Positions 20,793 through 31,100 of a DNA stretch of 64,000 bases are shown here, piece after piece. The notes beneath the pieces are model-generated. The model was not told the DNA's origin. It was given only the letters and a program-made list of their open reading frames with translations, and made no database searches. Source of the DNA: Symsagittifera roscoffensis (taxonomy: Eukaryota > Xenacoelomorpha > Acoela > Convolutidae). Position 1 is the first letter of the stretch; every line of letters begins with the position of its first letter. The position numbers and the translations under genes were made by a program. The stretch spans positions 16,789,789 to 16,853,788 of the forward strand of contig NC_087062.1 in the NCBI RefSeq assembly GCF_963678635.1. Reading direction: 5' to 3'.

Positions 20793-22680
20793 ATGACGAT
20801 ACATACGGAAAAAAAATCGAACAGCCCCATACCATCATTTTTCAATCTCAAAATAATCGTTTTTTTAGCCCACGATGAGCCGACAAATTGGATCCCTCCG
20901 CCGTTCAAATTCCCACCAAGTCAATCTCCAAAATCCAATCCCCATCATCCCACATTTTGCTTTCCCGCCACCTGATTTGTCTTTCATTAACACATCATCC
21001 GGCATACATTCTGATGCTAACTCAGATATTACAGTTTTTCATACAATTTCCCAATTTGAACAATCCGACTTAGAAACCCCTGATGAATTTGCAGATTCCG
21101 AACTTAGCCCCTCGAAGTTTTCTCAACCCAGCCCCTCAACCTTCTCAAAACCTCTCTTTCAACCCATCCACTTCCAAACCCAATGTGCATCCCCCTCTAC
21201 CCCTTCTGACGTTTCCCAAGTAACTCCAAACTACTTCTACAACTGGACGTTCTCCAAACAATTCCCCTGATAATACCCAAATTTCTTATGAACTAAGCAA
21301 TCTCATAGCGCTACAACAACAAAGACAACACCCTCACACCCTAACTATTCATCGATTATCTTCAACAATAACGTCATCAAACCCACCAACCCCTTCACCT
21401 TTTTTAGACTACACCCCATCTTTAGCTCAATCATCCACATCAACGCAATCATCATCCAGTACTAACAGTGCATATAGAAATTTTAAACGAAAAATCCCTA
21501 ATCACCCGTTTCCATCCAAACCCGGAACCGCCCGAGAATACATTAATCAACCATCTCATACCAATACTACTAAATTCCTCCAAGAAACCTTACCCATTTT
21601 TCCTCAGTATAAACATAACCAATCCGACCCTAACCCTGAACCACACAATTTTTTAGACAAACATGTATTAATCCCTACATTCCATTGGACATCTTATTAT
21701 AATTTTTGAAATCCCCTTGCTTTACCACTCCTTAACACAGCACAAGACACTGAAAGAAATAAAACTGAACTATTTAAACTAACTACAGCACTAACCCCTC
21801 GACAATTCAAGCACGTCGGATTCCAAAAACTCTTGAAAACATTCACCGTACCCCGAGCTAACGAGTATTCAATCAAATATTATGATCACAGTATCATCAG
21901 ACTTAACCAAGATCAATTCCTTGACGGCGATCAATTCGCTAACCCACAATTAACTGATTTTTTTAAATTAAAACACCTTATTTATTCACAGTCAGCATGC
22001 TAGACAAAAAACACGATCACATCACTTCAGAAGCACTATCTGACATATAAGCTGACGAATCATTTTTTGAAAAGTTTGAAACCTTTTCACTAAACTTTCA
22101 CTTCCTTACACCCAAAGAACGTGCACTGTTATGGCGACATCTTGTTAAAAACTAAACAGACACACGCCTACAATTATTATCAATTCATACAAAATCATTT
22201 TGACGTACACACACCATCACGACAACCTCATCACCGATTTCAATTCATTAACTCCAAATACACATCACCGTTTTTTCTAAATTTCACATATTGTATTAAA
22301 AATACTAACCTTCAAGGCATCCTACGTAATTATGACCCAATCACGCATATGTATATATTCTGTCCCCTCACCAAAACCGTCAACGTAGAAGAGTCTCGGC
22401 CACTCATTGTCCCGCATGAATACATTCAACCTATAGAAATACCTATTTTAAAATTTATCCACAACACTAAATACGATCACAAACTTTACAATCTAATCCA
22501 AACGAACCTTATGAAGTTTCCGTTGGCACTGAAGAACTAAAAACCATTAAGGCACTCCAATTGATATGGCCACTGCTTCAGACTAAAAATATCATTTGCA
22601 CATTAGCAAAACTACTAACCACATCTGATGTCATTCACGATGTTTTTCCTCATGGCTTCTTTCCTGACGAATAAGGTAAA
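20793..22680 (+). pseudogene. Accessory ORF downstream of env (element B)
   Basis: The frame at 20875-21270 (MSRQIGSLRRS...) passes, after one frame change near 21225, into a frame open from about 21230 to 22003 except for one TGA at about 21708. Similarity then continues in 22121-22540 with IVPHEYIQPIEIPIL. The N-terminal half is Ser/Pro/Thr-rich; the C-terminal ~300 residues look folded (FHWTSYYNF, TPRQFKHVGFQ, LTPKERALLWRHL). Element C keeps the same ORF in pieces (42760-44690). It belongs to no family I recognise. Genes beyond env are rare in Metaviridae and recall retroviral accessory genes. Confidence 0.5.
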
Positions 22681-23733
22681 TATGAATTGAATAAGTTAAA
22701 ACTAACTAATTCGAAATAACACTAACCATTCTTTATGAAATGTTTTTTCTTTAGTCTTTAGATCACAATCACCTACAAACAAGAAAAACCAAATAAAAAT
22801 ACAAAACTCTTTTATAAACTATAAATTTTTCATAACAAACCCTACTAAATGATGCAGTAAAATTTCTTCTCCGTAGTAATAAATTAATCTATAAAGTATT
22901 TTCCCCGATGTAGTAAATGTAAATACGATGAAAATCAATTAATAATTTGAACCCCCGCAAAGCAGTAAGATTCAACATTCAAGTAGTAAGTTTATACAAG
23001 AATAGAGCAGTACTAACCTTGTATATCGCTTCTTTATATTCACTCGCACAAGAATTCTATCCAAACTCGCGCAGCTCGCCCATGACGAATTGTTTAAAAT
23101 AATAAATTCAAATTTTAACTTTCGCTAACAACAACTCAAACAAGCGATAACAAGTTTCTAACTTTCTGTTAACCCGGTTGGAAAGAAATTATATAATAAC
23201 CCAAACTAACCAACACAGCTTACCAAACACTATAAACCATAAACTAATGGAAAAGAAAACCTAAGGTACCCAAACCGGATTAAACCAGCTTAAGAACAGG
23301 ACAATTTATTCTTTTGAAGACTATTGACAAGTGTAAAAAAGAAATAGTAAAACAGCAAAAAGTCGCAAGACAAACCCATACCAAACATTTTCATTTTTAA
23401 GAAAAGGACAAAATCAAAACAACAAAAGGAAAAAACCAGTAACAAACATAACCTAAAACGGTAACACAAAACAGGACCCCATAAAAAACCAGCATGCAAT
23501 CATACCCTCACTCCTGGCCTAACCCACCAGAAGAGGACGTCCTGAGCATGCTCTATAGCCGGCCTCACCCACAGTGCTACATCCACGCTGTCTGACCCCT
23601 CCCTATTTTTGACAAAAGGTACTCAGGGGTGAGTAACTCTTAAAAATAACAGATATAAAATTTAAAACTTTTGCGATGACTACTAATAGAAATCATAACT
23701 AAAAAACCGAATTAACAAAAATTTTATATAGGT
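22681..23733 (+). other. Non-coding stretch between accessory and terminal ORF (element B)
   Basis: There is no convincing frame here. A block near 23510-23600 (ACCCACCAG...GAGCATGCTCT) is shared with element C near 45365-45430, so the region is ancestral to the family. It may hold splice or RNA signals. Confidence 0.45.
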
Positions 23734-24264
23734 AAATTAAATGATGCAGTATATAGATCATACAAGACCACGAAGACGAGCATCACGAAACTAGACGATA
23801 CCCTCGCACTCAATCTACAGAATGGCTAAACACAACCGATATGCCGCTCACAATCACAAACAAAAAAGGATTTGAAGTACGACTTGGCATCGCAGCAAAG
23901 GACTTCATTGAACCAGACCAATGACCACCTCGATATTCGAGTATACGTACAGATCCGAGTTATAAGGCATTGCCTCCAAACTTAATCTTTACGCCATTTC
24001 CAGACAAGGAGAAAACACAGTCAGTTCTCCGCCGAAGCAGAACGAACAATCATAGCAAACCATTTTGAAATCAGATTGATTTCGTTGGCGGTCACAGTCA
24101 TTGTTGAATGACAACCCTCAAATTGACCATTCTAGCTTCCTGGAATTTCCTTCTCCAAGAACGGAATCAAAGAAATGATGCTCGCCAAATACCAACGATC
24201 ATCATCCATCCTTCGTTACAGATAGAAGATCAAAGATTCAAAAACTCTGTAAACTCCGGATGGG
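23734..24264 (+). pseudogene. Terminal ORF reaching the 3' LTR (element B)
   Basis: From about 23757 a frame encodes a block with TEWLNTTDMPLTITNKKGFE and RLGIAAKDFIEP to a TGA near 23922. Further frames continue to IIIHPS...NSGWVEP at the LTR edge. Element C ends with a similar IHPS...GW pattern at 45945-46005. The protein is not recognised. An ORF running into the LTR resembles the nef/sag position of complex retroviruses by location only. Confidence 0.4.
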
Positions 24265-24652
24265 TGGAACCAGATCTAAACTATAATTTTTTTATTGGTT
24301 ATAAATTGAATATTTTATCTCTATAAAATATTTAATACTAACCAATCATACTGCATCAAACTAACAACCCACTTATTTGTAAGTGCTGCAGTTTCTTGTA
24401 ATTTCAGCACCAGAGAGATTTGAATTTAACTTAGAACTTAGTTGCCTCTCCCAGAGACCGACTCGTAATAAACCAGTATACTCTAGATCTATTGAGACTA
24501 ATTGAGACTAGTAGATATAAGAGTAAGATTAATATCGGTAGTAGACTAAAAAGTTGCACGAATCTATCCGGCCGAAAATAAGATAGCATGACGAGCAGAC
24601 GGTGTACCCTATCTAAGTTTACTCCATGAGTTAGACCTAAGAACTCAACTCA
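24265..24652 (+). repeat. 3' LTR of element B
   Basis: The 388-bp LTR starts TGGAACC and ends AACTCAACTCA, matching 8027-8416. It is preceded by CCGGATGGG, a short purine-biased stretch that could be the polypurine tract; element C has CCGGATGGC at the same place. Confidence 0.92.
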
Positions 24653-24656
24653 ATTG
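24653..24656. repeat. Target-site duplication of element B, right copy (ATTG)
   Basis: ATTG directly follows the 3' LTR and repeats the bases at 8023-8026. Confidence 0.75.
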
Positions 24657-25176
24657 CTTTCTGCAAAACACACAATGAGCACTTTTTATGAACATATTGA
24701 CAAATTTATTTTGATAGACAAAAAGCAGACGGTATAGCTGTTAACAACGCGGGGGTTACCACTTTTGATTTAAGCATCTGTCATTTTTATTTTCGACAGC
24801 CAGTGAACCGTCAACAAACGCTCAAAAGATTGTTAATTAATTAATTGCACAGGTATGGCGCTTTTCTGTAAACTCATCTTCAGCTGATTTTTGCCAGCTT
24901 GAGACCACGTATCACTCAATTTGAAACCACTGCATTTTTTCTAATTTTTTGATCTGACATCTGCCGTGCACAGCTGATAATTTCTTTCAAAACATTGCGA
25001 CTTTTGAATGGCTCCGTTTTTGACAAAAAGTATTAGGCTTCCAGCTGCTGCTATATTTTGAGACCGTAAAATTAAAACATCAACTTTCTGAGAGCTTTCC
25101 AAACTGACCCATCGGTTAAAACTGAAATAAAATTGTATAAGTCTAAGTTTATTAAAAAATCAAACTACTCAACGTA
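24657..25176 (+). promoter_or_regulatory. Upstream region of CAP gene 1
   Basis: About 520 bases separate the 3' LTR of element B from the gene 1 start codon. The stretch is AT-rich with a TTAATTAATTAATTG run near 24832. I cannot fix a transcription start. The LTR is close enough, and in the right orientation, to influence transcription of the gene. Confidence 0.35.
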
Positions 25177-28100
25177 ATGCGACATTACAATTTTGTTGTC
25201 TTTTATGTTCTCACTTCAATTCGGAGGTAAGCTTTTGCTCTTCCCAGTTATACTTCTTGCATATCATAGTTACTTCAATTGACCTGAGTGATATAGGGAA
25301 ATGTGAGAACCGAAAGGGAGGCAAAACATTTTTTTTCCTGTTGTTTGGGTACCCTAGAAAACCAAACGCTTCAATAGCTCAGTCTACACGTTTTTTTTTC
25401 ACCACGCGGAACAAGTCGAAGTGTCATTTCTTAATTCAAAAAACTTTCTAAAGCAGTTTTTGAAAATTTTTTAGAAAAAACTATGAAATGTGCCAGCGGC
25501 GATAAAAATTTGGCGAAAAGTGTTTTTTTTTTCGGGTATCAACGGAACACTTTCTTTATCAGCTAAAGCATGGATGGTTGGCTGCTCATCAACCAGAACC
25601 TCGTTGAATCGGTTTGAAACATTATGACTAGTGCAGTGGCGTGCGCAGAAGTTTTTTTATGGGGGGGGGGGCTGTTTTTCGAAAAACATTGAAAATTTTT
25701 CCAAGCTTTTTTTAGTTGGAATAATTTCTTTTTCTGAGCTCTCCGAAAATACTATTGGGACCCTATTTTGTCATAATAGGGTCCCAAAAAAATTTTCGTC
25801 GCAGGAAAATTAAAAAAAAAACAGGTTAAAAAAGGCGTTTTTAGGCACTTTCTGGAAAACGGTGACCAAAAAATTGCGTTTTTTTGGCGCGCGCTCTCCC
25901 ATCAAAATTGTTCAAAATGGCGCCCCTGGCGCCTTTAGTACCAAACGCTTCCTTACGCTTCCTTCCTTCTCAGGGATTTTGCCCCCTGCCGAGCCAAAGG
26001 TCCCCCCCCCCCCCGCTTTGTACTATTTTGAGATATTCATTTTCAAAATTTTTTCTACAAACTTGTGAAGGGGGGAGCGCGCCAAAAAAATGCCATTTTT
26101 GGTCAACATTTTCCAAAAACTGCCTAAAAACGCCTTTTTGTCTTTTTTCAAAATTTTGATTGCGGCACAGAAAATTTGGCCAAAATTTCGGAAATCAATT
26201 TTTAAAAATCCGCACCCCCCTCGAGAAAATCCTAGTTCCGCTCCTGTAAGCAACGATTCGTAACAGGCTACAATTCGTAACAGGCGATAATTCATAACTA
26301 TAATATTGAATCTAAAAAATCATGCGTGTAAAAAAGTTCAACTGACAAAAAAACTTAACGTGGAATGTGATGAAATAAAACTAACGAGTTATCCCAAAGC
26401 AAACAGCATATTTTGCCATTGTTGATGCGAAAATATCACTAAAAAACTTTGAAGAACAAAAATGAACCAATATCAATCTGATACATTTAGGCCAATCCTT
26501 GGAGATTTCCAAAGTTCCGTTTTGGCTAAACATAACCTACATCGTGGAAACGCTGGGTTGACTTTGATGCAGTGGAATGCGAGCTTAGGTAAGACACTTT
26601 TTTCTATATTTTGCGGAAAATGTGGAGCATGTTTCAAGTGAATTATGATTTGATAGATCTGAACAAAATTTTCAAGGAACTTTTTTTAAAAAAAACTTCA
26701 CTGGGGAAGGACATTTTGTTTTGGCTTCTCTCACAAATCAATTATTAACAGTTTTTATACTAATTAAAACTCTTGCTCAAATTTTGTATATAGAAGTAAT
26801 TTTGCTTTTTGATGAATTATCTGCACCAAAGTCGTTATCACAAAGACTTGTCACGCAAAGCGGAATGCAGAGTGGAAATTTTTAATGAATTTTGGTTTCA
26901 AACTGCTATCAATTAAATTTTGAAGAATGCCTCGGTGTCCAAAAAAGAGTTTGAAGATGATCTCTTTCTGAAAACGTTTACGTGGAATAGTACTTTTATC
27001 TGAGGATGATATTGACTGATAACAAGAAGAGTCTAAGTTCACATAAAATTTACATTCATTGTACTGTCATTATTTGAAAAACTGTTATAATCAGATTTTT
27101 CATCTAACCTGAATTCCTTATTATCTCTCCCTTCCTTCCACAAAAAAGCAGCAGAAAATTTTTTATGTGAATGAATTTGACTCCATGTGATTGAATGAAA
27201 TTTTGATAAATGAATTTGACTCCATATTAGCCCGCACCGAGCACCCATGGACTCTAGTCGATTATAATGGATTCTCGAGACAAAAACAATCCATTATAAT
27301 CCATTACAGATGTACAATTTAGACAATGAAATCGGTTATATTGCCATTATAATCGAATATTTTTGATCAAAAAAAGTCCATTATAATCCATTATAGTCGA
27401 TTACAATCCAATATTTTTGGCACTGAAATCGATTACTTTTACCAAGATAATCCATTATAATTGATAATTTTTGCAATAGAAATCAACTATAATCGATTAT
27501 AATACATTTTTTTTGAACTAAATTCGATTATTTTTGCAGAATTTTTGCAAATTTTGCAGGAAGCTTGGGCTCTTTTCCAGCTTCCCACTCCCTCATAAAG
27601 GTACAAAATGAAACGTTGTAAAAATTTGCATGTAGGAAACGTTGTAAAAGTTTGTTCCTTTACTAAATGCCATGTCTCAACGTCACCCCTCAAGTATTTT
27701 TTAACTCCCCCGATTAAAGAGGGGGTTAAACTGGGTGGGGGTGCCGCAATCATAAACCCCCTCCCCCAAAGTCAGCTGGGGGAGGTTCAAAGTAAACTGT
27801 TAACTGGGGGGGGGGGGTAAAGTATACGGGTTGAAGGGGGTGTTAAATTAAACTGGTGGGGGGACGGGGGGCGGATTGGTGACGGGGGGGGGGGGGGTGG
27901 TGACGGGGAGGGGGGAAATAAACGGGGGGCTCTGCCATTAAATAATTCCACCTCCCCCCTAGCACCGTTCAAACCATAATTTATAAAGTATACGGGGGGT
28001 AAAGTATACGGGGGGTAAAGTAAACGGGAGGAATGGGGGTGCTAAAGTAAACTTGTGCGGCGAAGGGGGGGGGGGGAGTACACTGGGGGAGGCAATGTAA

Positions 28101-31100
28101 ACGGGGGGTTCTGCCATTAAATAATTCCACCTTCCCCTAGCACCGTTCAAACCTTAATTTATAAACATATAAATTTTAATGTCAGACAAAAAAATAAATT
28201 TTTAAGCGCTCTACCCTCTAAATTAGTATATTTTAGCGCCAAAACGCCTTTAGATAAGTTTCGGGGTCCGTCATCAAAAATGGATATCTCAAATTACTAC
28301 AATGGGGGGATCTCTTGGGTCGGCTGGTGGTCGAATCCCTGAGAAGATGAGAAAGGCGTCCGCATCCGCCCCTGCTCCTATCCTAGTTTGCTCCCTCCCT
28401 TAGTTTATCCCCTCATTCTACGTCTACTGAACGTGGATAGGGGAAAAGCTAAAATTCAGGGGGAGGTGGAAAACTTGGAGGAATTGGAAGTAAAGGTACT
28501 GATGTGGTCTGTGGAACGTATTTGAGGTTGTACCTTTGTACTTATGCAAAATTTCAACAAAAAATTATTCTAGTTCTGAAAAAATTATTATGATTGATAA
28601 TAAGGGGTTCTATTTTTCAAAATTAATTGATTAGAGGGTTTAATTTGCCAATATTAGTTTCTTTATGTGCCAAAAATAATAACTTATATTAGTTATAGAT
28701 TTTAATGGAATTTTTTAAATATTAGGTTCTAATGGCAGTACAATAATTTTTGTTGTCTAAATTTGCAATATCTGTAATAGATTAAAATGGATTCATTTGT
28801 TTCAGAAATCCATTAACATTGCTTCTATATGCCATAGGCGTTCGGTGCGGGTAGATTTAACAGTAATAAAACTTATTCACTTTAATTGACGGTAATTTAT
28901 CTATGTTTCAGCTGCAAAAGCCCAAGAACACACTGACAGCTTAACGCAACCTGCAGATAGCTGTACATTTGCTCATTCGACATCCGCCTTCCGAGATATG
29001 GGACAAGGTAAAATGAATCACTATTTTTTTTGCAGTAGCGAATTATGAAAGGAGGAGCTTTGTTGCTGTAGTTGGAAAAAATGCACGTTATCCCAATGCA
29101 ATTTGTTTGTATCAGAGAAAGCTCATAGGAGATTAATTGTAGTATCGTATTGAAATCTTTTTGGTGATGACTCGGGTTTCAAAAAAAATCAGAAAATGTA
29201 TTTTTCATGTTTCCAAACTTTTTCCCCGACTTGATATTTTGGGTTGAACAAAAAAATATGCAAAGAAACGAAATTCAGCTTGTCTTTTGTTGCGTATTTT
29301 TCTTTCACGAAAGGGAAAAAATTAGATGTCGATTTCAATGTTTTGAATGCATTCTCAAATCCCTATAAATTCACCGCGGTTCTTGTGCGTTTCCATTTTG
29401 AAGTTCTTACGTGATTTAAGTTTCAAAGCGTTCCTTAAATGTCCTGAAAAAAATTTTTTTTTTTGCTGGTTTATGAAGTGATTGAAAAAAAAATGGATGA
29501 CATCCCTTCACGCCGACCCAGAAACAATTAAAATCAAATTTTTGAAAAGTTTGTTGTTTGGTTTGCGTTTGTTAAGTGTGTATCGTTTTCAGGGGCTCCA
29601 ATTACTTTGGTCTGAAATTATTACGTTCTATCTATATTGCAGTACAAATAAATGACTCTCTCCATGAGTTCCCCTTTAAAAAGATGTGTTAACAGCAGCA
29701 ATTTTTGCTGAATTTCTGGAGTTCGGAACAAAATGTAGCTTAAGAAAAAATTATTCTAGAATGATTCATAAGACCAGTAAACAAGCAGATGGTGTGTTAA
29801 AGGTGTCACCCTGATACGAACCGTCTTGTGATTGAACTAATCACAATAAATGACTGATGACTATTTTAGGCCAATTTCAAACTTTATGATAAAAGTAATT
29901 GCGGTTTTTGATCATTTTTTGCCTTCAAAATTTAGCTTTTTTTCATTCGAAATCAAATTCAAACCTTCTCAATAAATTTTGTTTCTATTGAAATATTGTC
30001 AAATAAATTTTATTGAAGCTGTATTATAGGTGAAAATATCTGGATGACCGGTGCAAATGGCAGGACAGAAGATCAGCTGGGCACGGGGTCCTCGTCTGCC
30101 TGGTACGGTGAAATTGACATCTATAAGTACCCGGACGACCCTACTTTAAAGTGGGACCACTGTGTTGACTGGACAAAAGTGGGACACTTCACTCAGGTGA
30201 AGACTTCAAAAAAGTGGACTTTGTGGAAAAAGTAGCTTCACGATGGTTTCAATAGCCCCTGCTTATCAGTGCTTTGTAACACATATTTAATTATTTTTTG
30301 TCTTTTTCAACAACAGGGCGTCGGGGGATCCAGAATTTTATCATGAGGACACTGATTTTGAAAAGCTTTGTAGATATTTTTTAGACAGACTAAGTTATCT
30401 TTCCGAGGTCACCCAGAACAATAAAAATGCCCTGTGCTGCAAATTTGGAATTTTTTGAAACGCTCTCAAAATTCATGTACATAGGCATCGAGGGCGCTTT
30501 TATAAAAACTTTAGGGTTTCGGGGAAAAATGTATGTCATAAGAGAAATGGGTGATAAAAGGATTAGTTATTAGTTATGAATGATATATCTTAAACAAAAA
30601 TAATTTACACTGAACAATCCAATTTAAGATGATGTGGTCGACTACCACTGAAATTGGATGTGGTTTTGGAACTTGTACATTTAACGGAAACACTATTGTA
30701 ACCTGCCACTATCTTCGTGCTGGAAACATACGAAATCAACCCATGTTTGCGGAGGAAAATTATAATCAGCTGATCGCTAGTGGAGAACAGTTGGCAAGAT
30801 GCGGGTAGGTTTTTTCTTTTGAGTTCTTTATTGTCAAAACTTTGCGGCTGAAAACACATTTCACGAAATTTTGCTTCATTTAACCCGAATTTCTCCAAAA
30901 AAATTTAATTAGCTATTTGTTCCGGATTCCACAGAAGTAAACGGAATCCACAAGTTTTAAGAGGATTCCGCATATGTATGCGGATTTTGCAATTTTAAAC
31001 GGATTCCGCAGACTCACTTGCACTTTGCGATTTCCGCTTATCATTTGCGGATTCCGCTTACAATTTCGGATTCAAAGAGAGCGCGATTTGGGTATGCAAA

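Larger units (their letters stand above)
8027..24652 (+). mobile_element. LTR retrotransposon B, full length, with env-like and accessory ORFs
   Basis: A complete 16.6-kb element is bounded by LTRs (8027-8416, 24265-24652) and a 4-bp ATTG duplication. The order is leader, ORF1, ORF2/Gag, RT, RNase H, integrase, Ser/Pro-rich ORF, env-like ORF, accessory ORF, terminal ORF. The domain order RT-RNase H-integrase and the GPY-type module place it in Ty3/gypsy (Metaviridae). It is large for the group because of the long leader and about 4 kb between env and the LTR. It is dead: there are many stops and frameshifts, and a deletion removes the knuckle tail and protease near 12830-12930. Gag-pol is not functional in this copy. 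Confidence 0.9.
27231..28851. mobile_element. Composite repeat with 10-bp terminal inverted repeats (gene 1 intron 2)
   Basis: The ends are exact inverted repeats, CCCGCACCGA (27231-27240) and TCGGTGCGGG (28842-28851), both flanked by TAG. Inside are arrays of AATCGATTATAAT-type units near both ends (27245-27545, 28600-28830), a G-rich minisatellite and a fragment of the hAT-like family. No transposase frame is present. A related end (GTGCGGG-TAG) closes the similar composite at 52735-53852. Confidence 0.6.

Noticed and set aside
25626-26254. 8-bp target duplication for the hAT-like element at 25634
   Set aside because: GACTAGTG on the left does not match TAAGCAAC on the right; the copy may be chimeric or imprecisely bounded.
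27787-28150. Proline-rich minus-strand ORFs
   Set aside because: They are translations of the G-rich minisatellite and have no other support.
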